Source of the DNA: Shimia sediminis
GTDB taxonomy: Bacteria; Pseudomonadota; Alphaproteobacteria; Rhodobacterales; Rhodobacteraceae
Length of the DNA: 64,000 bases
NCBI RefSeq assembly: GCF_003990645.1
Contig: NZ_RYZK01000003.1
Location: forward strand, 1 to 64,000
Reading direction: 5' to 3'
Numbering within the stretch: the stretch's first letter is position 1; every line of letters begins with the position of its first letter. A program made the position numbers and the translations under genes. The notes below the pieces were generated by a model. The model was not told the DNA's origin, did not search any database, and saw only the letters and a program-made list of their open reading frames with translations. Of this stretch, positions 28,303 to 36,500 are shown piece by piece.

Positions 28303-29163
28303 ATGTCCGCCCCTCAACGCAAATCCTCGCCCATGGACCGGCGCCGTTTCCTGAAGGACTCGGCACGCGGCGTGGCAGGCTGTGCGGTGGCGGGCATGGG
28401 ACTTGCCTATCTGGTGTCGGACGCCCGCGCGCTGCCTGCGCAGGCGATCCGCCCACCCGGGGCTTTGGACGAGGATGACTTCCTCGCCGCCTGCATTCGC
28501 TGCGGTCTGTGCGTGCGGGATTGTCCCTATGACACGCTGAAACTGGCTGAGCTGGGGTATGACGGCCCTGCTACCGGCACCCCCTATTTTACCGCGCGCG
28601 ATGTGCCCTGCGAGATGTGTGACGACATCCCTTGTGTTGTCGCTTGCCCCACCGGCGCGCTGGACCACGGCCTGACAAACATTGATGACGCCGACATGGG
28701 CGTGGCGGTTCTGATTGATCAGGAAACCTGCCTTAACGCGCTGGGCTTGCGCTGCGATGTCTGCTACCGCGTTTGCCCTGTCATCGACGAAGCCATCACC
28801 CTTGAGCGCCGCCATAACGAGCGTTCGGGTCACCACGCGATCTTCATGCCGGTTGTGCATTCCGACAAATGCACAGGCTGCGGAAAGTGCGAGAAATCCT
28901 GTGTTTTGCCGGACGCGGCCGCCATCAAGGTTTTGCCGCGCCGCATCGCCATGGCCCCTGCCGCCGATCACTACAAATTGGGCTGGGAAGACCGGAACCC
29001 GCTGGTTGATGAGCTGATTGACCTGCCTGATCGCTTGCCGGGACCCGGCACAGACAACCTTGTGGCGCCCGGTGGCTACGCCCCTGACGCCTTGCCCGAT
29101 CCAAACATGGATGGCGGGTTTGCACCGTCCTATTCGCTCCCGAGCATGGGAGGGTCAAACTGA
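28303..29163 (+). CDS. napG: NapG, periplasmic ferredoxin-type quinol dehydrogenase subunit
   Basis: The 286-residue exported iron-sulphur protein has a Tat motif [15 protein letters not shown]. Four cysteine clusters follow: [35 protein letters not shown] and [11 protein letters not shown]. With NapH it passes electrons from menaquinol or ubiquinol towards NapC/NapB. Its TGA stop shares a base with the napH ATG, indicating tight coupling. Confidence 0.95.
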   Translation: MSAPQRKSSPMDRRRFLKDSARGVAGCAVAGMGLAYLVSDARALPAQAIRPPGALDEDDFLAACIRCGLCVRDCPYDTLKLAELGYDGPATGTPYFTARDVPCEMCDDIPCVVACPTGALDHGLTNIDDADMGVAVLIDQETCLNALGLRCDVCYRVCPVIDEAITLERRHNERSGHHAIFMPVVHSDKCTGCGKCEKSCVLPDAAAIKVLPRRIAMAPAADHYKLGWEDRNPLVDELIDLPDRLPGPGTDNLVAPGGYAPDALPDPNMDGGFAPSYSLPSMGGSN

Positions 29164-30086
29164 TGAGTGACAAGACCAAGCTTCCCGTGGGTCAGGAAGC
29201 CATCGAGGAATTCGGCTGGCTTTACGCCCATCGCTTCCTGCTTTTGCGCCGTGCGTCGCAGGTGTTCTTCCTTGGCCTGTTCATGCTGGGGCCATGGTTT
29301 GGCATCTGGTGGGTCAAGGGTAACCTCTCGGGGTCGATGACTTTTGATGTCCTGCCGTTGACCGATCCGTTCATCACGCTTCAGGGTTTCTTTGCCCTTT
29401 ACTGGCCGGAAACAACCGCACTGATTGGCGCGCTGATCGTAGGCGTTGCCTATGCCCTGATTGGTGGACGCGTCTATTGTTCGTGGGTTTGCCCGATCAA
29501 CCCTGTCACCGATGGCGCGCATTGGATTCATGAAAAGCTGGGCATGCAAAAGGGTTGGCAGCCCAAACAGGGGACACGCTACTGGATCCTTACTATGGTG
29601 CTTGCGGTTTCGGCCCTGACCGGCACGATTGCCTGGGAGGTCGTGAACCCGATCTCGATGCTGCACCGTGGTCTGATCTTTGGCATGGGGTTCGCCTGGG
29701 CCTTTGTGCTGGCCGTGTTCCTGTTCGACATCTTTGTCTCGCGCCGCGGATGGTGCGGACACCTTTGCCCGGTTGGCACGTTCTATGGCCTCTTGGGCAC
29801 CAAATCGGTCCTGCGCGTGTCGGCTGTCAAACGGTCCGACTGCGACGACTGCATGGACTGTTTCGCGGTCTGCCCCGAGATGCACGTCATCACACCTGCC
29901 CTGCGCGGCAAGGATGATGACACACCAATCATCCTTTCACCCGACTGCACCAATTGCGGTCGATGCATCGACGTCTGTGCCATGGACGTCTTCAAATTCA
30001 CTCACCGTTTCGATGACACGCCCGCACCTGGACGCGTCCAACGAACAAGAACTCAACCTGCATCCGGGGCCAGCAAAGCCGCCTGA
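29163..30086 (+). CDS. napH: NapH, membrane quinol dehydrogenase subunit
   Basis: The 307-residue protein has four membrane spans. The conserved CxxxCP loops are WVCPINPVTDGAHW and GHLCPVGTFYG. Two cytoplasmic [4Fe-4S] motifs, CDDCMDCFAVCPE and CTNCGRCIDVC, lie at the C-terminus. NapH docks NapG and oxidises quinol. It starts at the last base of the napG stop codon. Confidence 0.95.
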   Translation: MSDKTKLPVGQEAIEEFGWLYAHRFLLLRRASQVFFLGLFMLGPWFGIWWVKGNLSGSMTFDVLPLTDPFITLQGFFALYWPETTALIGALIVGVAYALIGGRVYCSWVCPINPVTDGAHWIHEKLGMQKGWQPKQGTRYWILTMVLAVSALTGTIAWEVVNPISMLHRGLIFGMGFAWAFVLAVFLFDIFVSRRGWCGHLCPVGTFYGLLGTKSVLRVSAVKRSDCDDCMDCFAVCPEMHVITPALRGKDDDTPIILSPDCTNCGRCIDVCAMDVFKFTHRFDDTPAPGRVQRTRTQPASGASKAA

Positions 30087-30108
30087 GCAAGCAACGGAGT
30101 ATAAACCC

Positions 30109-30543
30109 ATGAAGAAGCAAGCCCTTATCAGCGCCATTGCCGTATCGGCCCTGTTGGCCGTCGCGAGCTTTGTCACAGCGCAAGAGGTTCAATCCCTGCG
30201 CACCACACCTGTCGACGAGCAGAACATTGTCGAAGATGTTTTCCAGCAGGACAAGCAGCGCTTTGGTCGGAATTACCGCCAGCAGCCGCCGTTGATCCCA
30301 CACTCGGTCGAGCAGTATCAAATCGACCTCAAGGCCAACCAATGTCTGCGGTGCCACGACTGGTCGACCGCAGGCGAGCGCAATGCGCCGACCCTGTCGA
30401 TGACCCACTATCTGGATCGTGATGGCAATCAGCTTGATCGCGTTGCGGGAACACGCTGGTTCTGTAACCAGTGCCACGTGCCTCAGGTCGATGCCCCTGC
30501 CTTGGTGGATAACACCTTTAAGGCATCGAGCGGCAGCAACTGA
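30109..30543 (+). CDS. napB: NapB, diheme cytochrome c subunit
   Basis: From the ATG at 30109 (AACGGAG upstream) the product is 144 residues with a Sec signal ending at VTAQE. Two CxxCH heme sites, CLRCH and CNQCH, are present, and the NapB segment PPLIPHSVEQYQI is clear. It is the electron-transfer partner of NapA in the periplasm. A longer in-frame extension overlapping napH is not real. Confidence 0.96.
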   Translation: MKKQALISAIAVSALLAVASFVTAQEVQSLRTTPVDEQNIVEDVFQQDKQRFGRNYRQQPPLIPHSVEQYQIDLKANQCLRCHDWSTAGERNAPTLSMTHYLDRDGNQLDRVAGTRWFCNQCHVPQVDAPALVDNTFKASSGSN

Positions 30544-30575
30544 TCCGGCTGGATCCCTGTGCGAGGAATGAAACA

Positions 30576-31283
30576 ATGACAAAATCCAACTCACCGGGCT
30601 TCATCCGCCGTCTCTGGAACTGGTTCTGGACACCGGCTGTTGCGGTAAGCTCCGGCTTTCTTTTGATTGTGGGATTCTTGGTTGGCATCCTGTTTTGGGG
30701 TGGCTTCAACTGGTCCATGGAAATGACCAACACGGAAGAGTTCTGTACGGGCTGCCACACCATGGAAACCAACCTTGGTGAATATCGTGAGACCATTCAC
30801 TACAACAACCACTCTGGCGTGCGCGCGATCTGTTCGGATTGCCACGTGCCGAAAGAATGGAACCACAAGGTAAAAGCCAAGGTTATGGCGGTCAAAGACG
30901 TCTATCACGAGTTGATGGGCACGATTGCGACTCCGGAAAAGTATGAAGAGCATCGCTTGGCCATGGCAGCGCAGACCTGGAAAAAGATGAAGCAGTCTGA
31001 CAGCCGGGAATGCCGGAACTGTCACAACTTCGAATACATGGACTTTACCATCCAGGAAGGCCGCGCAGCCAAGGAACACCAACGTGCCATCGACACCAGC
31101 ATGACCTGTATCGATTGCCACCAGGGGATCGCGCACCAGCTGCCCGAAGGCTACCTGAAAGAGTACAACCGTGTGGTAGATGAACTGGGCTTGGAAGTGG
31201 ATTCGCAGCAGGACGCCAAGTTTGACGCTGATGGCATTCGTGGCTTTCTTGGGCTCGGCTCCAAAGAAAACGCAGGAGGCTGA
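30576..31283 (+). CDS. napC: NapC, membrane-anchored tetraheme cytochrome c
   Basis: The 235-residue NapC/NirT protein has one N-terminal membrane anchor at about residues 17-43 and four heme motifs: CTGCH, CSDCH, CRNCH and CIDCH. It takes electrons from quinol and passes them to NapB. Together with NapGH the operon encodes two alternative quinol-oxidising routes, as in E. coli. Confidence 0.96.
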   Translation: MTKSNSPGFIRRLWNWFWTPAVAVSSGFLLIVGFLVGILFWGGFNWSMEMTNTEEFCTGCHTMETNLGEYRETIHYNNHSGVRAICSDCHVPKEWNHKVKAKVMAVKDVYHELMGTIATPEKYEEHRLAMAAQTWKKMKQSDSRECRNCHNFEYMDFTIQEGRAAKEHQRAIDTSMTCIDCHQGIAHQLPEGYLKEYNRVVDELGLEVDSQQDAKFDADGIRGFLGLGSKENAGG

Positions 31284-31286
31284 TCA

Positions 31287-31544
31287 ATGCTGAATTTACT
31301 GGGTACGATTGCAGGTAACATCCTCAGCCTTCCGGGGATTTTGGGTCTGGCTTTGGGCTTGACCACGCGCAACTATGTTGTTGCTGCTGTTCTGGGTGCC
31401 GTCGTTGGCGTGGGCGAAACGATGTTGTTTGCCAAATTCCAAACGGCCAACATCGATTTCCTTGAACTCTTCGTTGCCGTCGCAGTCGGCATACTCGCCG
31501 CGGCAGTCGGCTGCGCGATCCGGATCAAGGGAACCACAGTCTGA
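31287..31544 (+). CDS. Small hydrophobic membrane protein of the nap operon
   Basis: The 85-residue product is almost entirely hydrophobic, with about three membrane segments, glycine-rich first and second segments (GILGLALGL; VLGAVVGVGET) and a basic C-terminus. It starts 3 nt after the napC stop, behind AGGAGG, so it is clearly translated with nap. It does not resemble NapE, NapL or other known Nap proteins. It may stabilise the NapC/NapH complex or mediate a related transport step; function unknown. Confidence 0.75.
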   Translation: MLNLLGTIAGNILSLPGILGLALGLTTRNYVVAAVLGAVVGVGETMLFAKFQTANIDFLELFVAVAVGILAAAVGCAIRIKGTTV

Positions 31545-31574
31545 CAGGGCAAACTAAAGTTGTCCGAAAAAAAC

Positions 31575-31597
31575 GGGCCGCCCAGTTTGGGCGGCTC
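31575..31597 (+). terminator. Hairpin after the nap operon
   Basis: GGGCCGCCC and GGGCGGCTC form a 9-bp stem (one G-T pair) around AGTTT. There is no T-run on the plus strand, but an A7 run precedes the stem, so it looks terminator-like on the minus strand. It marks the end of the nap transcript or a processing point before the DUF2478 gene. Confidence 0.5.
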
Positions 31598-31685
31598 GAC
31601 GAGTGTTCGGCCATCCCGTAAACAGGGGGGCGGACAACAATTCCAACCGCAGCTCGCTACACAGCTTTCGTTAGGGGACCCAAAG

Positions 31686-32204
31686 ATGAACGTTGCATAC
31701 ACGCTTGCGCCGGGACGGGGCGAAACAAATCTGGTTCTAGGCGCCCTCTCTCAAACGCTGGCCGCTCAGGGCTTGCGGCTTTGCGGGACCGTTCAGATCG
31801 ATACCGAGATTGATGCGGCCCACAAATGCGATATGGACGTCAAGGTCCTGCCGGATGGGCCAATGATCCGCATTTCGCAATCTTTGGGCAAAGACTCGCG
31901 CGGATGCCGGCTGAACCCGGATGCTTTGGAACAGGCCGTTGCGCTGACGAATGATGCCCTGGACGACGGAGCCGATCTGTTGATTGTCAACAAATTCGGC
32001 AAGCACGAGGCCGACGGGCGCGGCTTTCGTGACACGATTGGGCGGGCGTTGGAATTGGGCGTCCCCGTTTTGGTTGGCGCGAACAAATTGAATGTCGATG
32101 CTTTGGTTGAGTTCTGCGGCGGGTTGGCCGAACCTATCTCTGCAGACCATGATGCCCTGATGGCTTGGGTGAATGACTGTCTGGCCAAGGTGGATGCAGC
32201 CTAG
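31686..32204 (+). CDS. DUF2478 family protein (putative nucleotide-binding, Mo-linked)
   Basis: From the ATG at 31686 (TTAGGGGAC upstream) this 172-residue protein begins MNVAYTLAPGRGETNLVLG, in the position of an atypical phosphate-binding loop. It continues with the DUF2478 segments DLLIVNKFGKHEADGRGFRD and GVPVLVGANK. The family has no proven function; members occur near molybdenum transport and molybdoenzyme genes. Its place after nap suggests a role in Mo supply or cofactor handling for NapA. The frame can be extended upstream across the hairpin but that part is not protein-like. Confidence 0.75.
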   Translation: MNVAYTLAPGRGETNLVLGALSQTLAAQGLRLCGTVQIDTEIDAAHKCDMDVKVLPDGPMIRISQSLGKDSRGCRLNPDALEQAVALTNDALDDGADLLIVNKFGKHEADGRGFRDTIGRALELGVPVLVGANKLNVDALVEFCGGLAEPISADHDALMAWVNDCLAKVDAA

Positions 32205-32236
32205 CCCCTTGTGATCTTTGTCGTTATGCAGACCAC

Positions 32237-33349
32237 ATGAGGCGCAAGAACACATTCGAGATATTTGTCGCGACGGCACCTGGCCTTGAGCCGGCACTGG
32301 GCCGTGAAGTTCGTGAAAAGGGGTTTGAAAGATCGTCAAACCTCGCCGGTGGTGTTTCCTTTCGTGGTGATTGGAATGACGTATGGCGCGCCAATCTTGA
32401 ACTGCGCGGCGCGACACGTGTTCTGGCACGGATCGGGGCCTTCCGGGCCATGCACCTTAGCCAGCTTGATAAGCGTGCGCGCACCTTTCCCTGGGGTGAT
32501 ATCCTGCGCCCGGATGTATCGGTTCGCGTAGAAGTCTCGTCACGTAAATCGAAGATTTACCATCAGGGTGCCGCAGCCGAGCGCATTGAAAAGGCAATCT
32601 CAGAAGAACTGGGTGCCCCAACCGGGCCCGACGGAGAGATTACTCTTAAGGTACGGATTGAAGACAACCTGTGCACGTTCAGCATCGATACCAGCGGCGA
32701 GTCCCTGCATAAACGTGGGCACAAGATTTACACCGGCAAAGCACCGATACGAGAAACCCTTGCCGCGCTTTTGCTGCGGCAGTGCAGGTTTGATGGATCT
32801 GAGCCGCTGGTTGATCCGATGTGTGGATCAGGCACTTTCGTGATTGAAGCGGCAGAACTGGCTGCGGGGTTGCAGCCGGGCCGCGACCGAACGTTTGCCT
32901 TTCAAAAACTTGCCAATTTTGATGCAGACGCCTTTCAGGCGATGCGACGATCAGAGCCAACGCACGAGCCAGAGCACCTGTTTTTTGGCTTCGACCGTGA
33001 TGCGGGTTCTGTCCGCGGCGCCACCAAGAATGCCGAGCGCGCAGGTGTTGAAAAGCACACCGCGTTTTCAGAACAGGCGCTCAGCCATCTTGAAACGCCT
33101 TCCGGCGCGCCGGGACTGGTCATGGTAAACCCACCTTATGGCGCGCGGATCGGAGACAGGAAATCGCTGTTCTCTCTTTACGGAACGCTCGGCAAAATGC
33201 TCAAATCTCGTTTTCCTGGGTGGCGCGTTGGTATCGTGACAAGTGACGGAGGGCTGGCCAAGGCAACTGGGCTGGCCTTCATCGAGACTGGTCCACCAAT
33301 TGCCAATGGTGGGTTGCGGGTCAAGCTGTACCAGACAGGACCAATTTGA
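32237..33349 (+). CDS. THUMP-domain class I SAM-dependent RNA methyltransferase (RlmL-type)
   Basis: The 370-residue protein has an N-terminal THUMP RNA-binding region and a C-terminal UPF0020-type methyltransferase with SAM motif DPMCGSGTFVIEAA near residue 195 and the N2-guanine motif VNPPYGAR near residue 297. This is COG0116, equivalent to the N-terminal half of E. coli RlmL, which makes m2G2445 in 23S rRNA. It is a housekeeping gene separating the nap and lipid regions. Confidence 0.92.
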   Translation: MRRKNTFEIFVATAPGLEPALGREVREKGFERSSNLAGGVSFRGDWNDVWRANLELRGATRVLARIGAFRAMHLSQLDKRARTFPWGDILRPDVSVRVEVSSRKSKIYHQGAAAERIEKAISEELGAPTGPDGEITLKVRIEDNLCTFSIDTSGESLHKRGHKIYTGKAPIRETLAALLLRQCRFDGSEPLVDPMCGSGTFVIEAAELAAGLQPGRDRTFAFQKLANFDADAFQAMRRSEPTHEPEHLFFGFDRDAGSVRGATKNAERAGVEKHTAFSEQALSHLETPSGAPGLVMVNPPYGARIGDRKSLFSLYGTLGKMLKSRFPGWRVGIVTSDGGLAKATGLAFIETGPPIANGGLRVKLYQTGPI

Positions 33350-33409
33350 CGTGCAATGGCTGGCGAAGCCCGGCGAAAGCCGATAGCTTGCCCAAAAGAT
33401 TTTCAGTGA

Positions 33410-35131
33410 GTGGCCGTGCAAAACTCAAAAATCATAGCCAGCCCGGACGAAGCGGGTTTCCGCAACCTGATTGACCGGAGACTGACCGTAATTCGCTATC
33501 AATTGGTGGCCAGCGGAGTGATCCGCGACCCGATTGTAATTCTGACAGTTCTGAGCAGTCTCAGCCGCTCGCTTTTGATGTTCTCAGTCAATGAGACCGC
33601 GCGCACCGCAGACGATGGCATGGGTTGGTCTGTCGTTGTCCTCGTTGTGTCAGCTTTGGCCATGCTGTCCATCAGCCACATGAATCGCGTGCGCGCGCAC
33701 AGGCTGATCATCAAACTGAAAGAGGACCTGCGCCTGCGTCTGACCCGCAGCCTGTTACGCGCCAACATCGAATTTCTGCTCTCTGGCAAACATGGGCAGG
33801 TCTATTCAGCCATAACCGGCGAAGTGGACGAAGTCTCCGGAGCCATCATCAACTTGATCGAGGCGGCCGAGGCCGTTCTAATTGTCTCGATTGCGGTGCC
33901 CTATCTGTTCTGGATCTCACCCTACGCCGGTTTTGCAACTCTGGTTGCGATTTGCGTCGGTGTGTTTGGGTATTTTGTATTCGACCAGCCTGCGCGCAGA
34001 CAAATGGTGTTGTCGTCGCGTATGCGGGCCGAGTTCTGTGATCGGGTGCGGGATATGCTGGCGGGGTGGAAAGAGGTGCGTCTGCGCGACACTCGCCGTC
34101 AGGATCTGGAAGACGAAACCCGGCGGGTGATCGAAGAGTTCGGCGCCTCTGCCAATCGCACACAACAGCTCTACTCCCTCAGCACAACCTTTGGGCAGGC
34201 CTCCACAATTCTGCTCCTGTGCTTCGTTGTCATCATTGTGCCACTGATGTCCGGCGGCGGCACTGAGGTCATGTTTCAAATTCTGACCGTTGTTTTCCTG
34301 GCCAGTGGACCAATCGAACACTTGTTTTCGGCCATGACGCGGATGTCGCGTGCCGAAAACTCTTACTACCGAATTCAGATTGTCGAGGCTGAGTTGAATG
34401 CCGCGCAATCCCCTGCTCTGAAGGGGGAAATCGTTCCACGCGAGCAGTTTGCGAACATTGAGCTTCGGGACGCCGTCGCGCACGTTTCGGAAGCTGGTCG
34501 CGAGGCTGATGAAGCTTTTGTCCTTGGACCCATTAATCTGAGTTTTGAACCCGGCGAAACCGTGTTCATTTGCGGCGGCAATGGGTCTGGGAAAACAACC
34601 CTCCTTAGCCTTTTGACCGGCCTGCGAAATCCTGACAGCGGTCAAATCCTGTTGGACGGAGAGGCCCTGACCGCCGAAACAAGAGCGAGTTTTCGGGAAT
34701 TGTTCTCGGGTGTTTTCAGTGGCTACCATTTGTTCGATAGAACATTTGGTCTGACCGATGAAGAAGTTGCGCTTTTGCAAGAGCGCATTGCAGAACTGAA
34801 GTTGTCTGATCGCGTGTCAGTACATGAAGATCGGTTTTCAACCCTGTCGCTTTCTGCCGGGCAAAGCCGTCGACTGGCACTGGCCGTTGCCTTGGCTGAA
34901 AATCGCCCGATCATTGTTCTGGACGAGTTCGCGGCGGATCAGGACCCGGCAAATCGGGCCTTTTTCTACGACGTTTTGGTGCCTGAACTGGCAGCAGGGG
35001 GGCAGCTGGTGATCGCGGTCACCCATGATGACCACCAATTCGGCAAATGTGACCGTCTGATCAAGATGGAAGGCGGCCGGATTGTCTCGGATGAAAGGCA
35101 GGTGCGCGAAGTCGCAGGGGCGGCACAATGA
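33410..35131 (+). CDS. ABC exporter of the cyclic-peptide transporter family (YojI/PvdE-like)
   Basis: This 573-residue half-transporter has six membrane segments fused to an ATPase. Walker A is ICGGNGSGKTT near residue 387, the signature is the variant LSAGQSRRLALAVAL, and Walker B is IIVLDEFAADQDP. The AADQDP extension is characteristic of the YojI/SyrD/PvdE family, which exports peptides and siderophore precursors. The start is GTG 33410 or 33416, with no strong ribosome-binding site. It overlaps the next membrane-protein gene by 4 nt. No peptide synthetase is present, so in this lipid locus its cargo is open. Confidence 0.88.
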   Translation: MAVQNSKIIASPDEAGFRNLIDRRLTVIRYQLVASGVIRDPIVILTVLSSLSRSLLMFSVNETARTADDGMGWSVVVLVVSALAMLSISHMNRVRAHRLIIKLKEDLRLRLTRSLLRANIEFLLSGKHGQVYSAITGEVDEVSGAIINLIEAAEAVLIVSIAVPYLFWISPYAGFATLVAICVGVFGYFVFDQPARRQMVLSSRMRAEFCDRVRDMLAGWKEVRLRDTRRQDLEDETRRVIEEFGASANRTQQLYSLSTTFGQASTILLLCFVVIIVPLMSGGGTEVMFQILTVVFLASGPIEHLFSAMTRMSRAENSYYRIQIVEAELNAAQSPALKGEIVPREQFANIELRDAVAHVSEAGREADEAFVLGPINLSFEPGETVFICGGNGSGKTTLLSLLTGLRNPDSGQILLDGEALTAETRASFRELFSGVFSGYHLFDRTFGLTDEEVALLQERIAELKLSDRVSVHEDRFSTLSLSAGQSRRLALAVALAENRPIIVLDEFAADQDPANRAFFYDVLVPELAAGGQLVIAVTHDDHQFGKCDRLIKMEGGRIVSDERQVREVAGAAQ

Positions 35132-35889
35132 GCGGACAAATGGTGCCGCGTCGCGATACGGCATTGATGATGTCTCTCTCGATGGTCTTGACGGGCGTCG
35201 TGATCGTTGCGGTCAACGTTCAGATCTACCTCGCGCGTTATCTATACGGTTACTACAATCCCGATGCGGTTTCCCGCCGCCCTGCAACGATCAGCCGGGC
35301 CATCTCGGACCCGCAGGTGGGCGAGCCCTTTGCAAACTGGATGTTGGTGTGCGCACCGCTTTTGGCGATTGGTGTCGCCTTGCTGATCATTTCCGCGTTG
35401 ATCGAATTGCACCGGAACGGAGGGGCGCCAACCCAAAAAGAATGGCGCATCCTTGTTTTGCTTTGCCTGGTACTGATCGCACTACAGGTCTTTGCAGCCA
35501 TTGGCATGGTGATGCTCAGCCAATTTCGATTTCCAAACGACAACAAGTTGCACATGAAGGGCAGCTACCTGTTCTTCTTTTCGCAGGCTTTTGTCGTGAT
35601 GTTTGGTGAGTTTGTGTCGCGCCGTTTTGGCAAACTCCCCCAAGACAGAACACTGCTCTCGTTCGGGATGGCGCGGTTTCGCAAATTCTATGTTTGGGTG
35701 CCGATCTTACTTGGCGTGCTTTATCTGTCGTTGTTCTTCGCAAAAGACTTTGATCTGGGCGCAGTGAACCCGCCACTATACATTCTTTACACAACGACCG
35801 AACCGTTACTCCTCACGGCATATCTGGGGTACGTTCTGACATACCACGCCGATATGGGGGCCGCGGTCCGTCGTTATTTGCGGGCCTGA
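35128..35889 (+). CDS. Six-span integral membrane protein, possibly Frag1/DRAM/Sfk1-like
   Basis: The 253-residue protein has about six membrane segments. The first loop holds PATISRAISDPQVGEPFANW, and a later NDNKLHMKGSYLFFFSQAF is reminiscent of the Frag1/DRAM/Sfk1 family, whose eukaryotic members act in GPI-anchor lipid remodelling and PI transport. This match is by eye and weak. It is translationally coupled to the ABC exporter, so it may be a partner subunit or lipid-handling protein. Its 3' end overlaps the convergent CDP-alcohol phosphatidyltransferase gene by 16 nt. Confidence 0.7.
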   Translation: MSGQMVPRRDTALMMSLSMVLTGVVIVAVNVQIYLARYLYGYYNPDAVSRRPATISRAISDPQVGEPFANWMLVCAPLLAIGVALLIISALIELHRNGGAPTQKEWRILVLLCLVLIALQVFAAIGMVMLSQFRFPNDNKLHMKGSYLFFFSQAFVVMFGEFVSRRFGKLPQDRTLLSFGMARFRKFYVWVPILLGVLYLSLFFAKDFDLGAVNPPLYILYTTTEPLLLTAYLGYVLTYHADMGAAVRRYLRA

Positions 35890-36491
35890 TCTTCTTCTTT
35901 CAGCATTTCCCAGGCACGGCGCGCGCGTTGCAATGCTGTGCCATGCGACAAGAGTGCAAAAATCCCCATTCCCGTCAGAATGACACCGTCGCGCCACTGA
36001 TCAAAAAAGCCAGCGACGATCAGGACGGTGCAGATAAAAATCACCCGTTCCAGACGCTCAAAGAAATCGGGCCAATCTTCATTACTGACGGGCATTTCTA
36101 AGGCGGTGCGCGCCTTGGCATAGCTGGTCAGAACGCTGCCTGAAAACGCCAGTAACGCAAGCAACCAGGCATCGTGCATGTAGGCCAGGGTGGCCAGAAC
36201 GGCGAGCTCTTGATAGCGATCCACAACCGCATCGAAATACCCACCTGACAAGCTGCGCATGTTGCGTCGACGCGCGACGGCACCGTCCAGTGCGTCGAAA
36301 GCAAAGGCAACGGACAGTGTCAGCCCATAGATCAGCGGTGAGCCATGCCAAACATAGGCCAGCGAAGTGATCACGATCAGCAGCAACCCGGCCAAGGTCA
36401 CCTGATTTGGTGTCCATCCGGCCCGCACCAGCGGCGTGGACAGGGATTCCCAGATCGGATCGATTTTGGATTTGATGAGGCCGTCAATCAT
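35874..36491 (-). CDS. CDP-alcohol phosphatidyltransferase, PgsA1/PIP-synthase-like
   Basis: The 205-residue integral membrane enzyme has the complete D(x2)DG(x2)AR(x8)G(x3)D(x3)D signature, with Asp66, Asp69, Gly70, Arg74, Gly83, Asp87 and Asp91. Beyond the general motif it shares TPNQVT near residue 27, SYAKAR and FFERLERVI with the mycobacterial phosphatidylinositol-phosphate synthase PgsA1; the KAR...ER-ER pattern marks inositol-phosphate acceptor enzymes. It would transfer a phosphatidyl group from CDP-diacylglycerol to inositol phosphate. A phosphatidylglycerophosphate synthase is the main alternative. It lies 9 nt after the FGGY kinase gene. Confidence 0.88.
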   Translation of the reverse strand: MIDGLIKSKIDPIWESLSTPLVRAGWTPNQVTLAGLLLIVITSLAYVWHGSPLIYGLTLSVAFAFDALDGAVARRRNMRSLSGGYFDAVVDRYQELAVLATLAYMHDAWLLALLAFSGSVLTSYAKARTALEMPVSNEDWPDFFERLERVIFICTVLIVAGFFDQWRDGVILTGMGIFALLSHGTALQRARRAWEMLKEEDQARK

Positions 36492-36500
36492 GGTGCGCTC

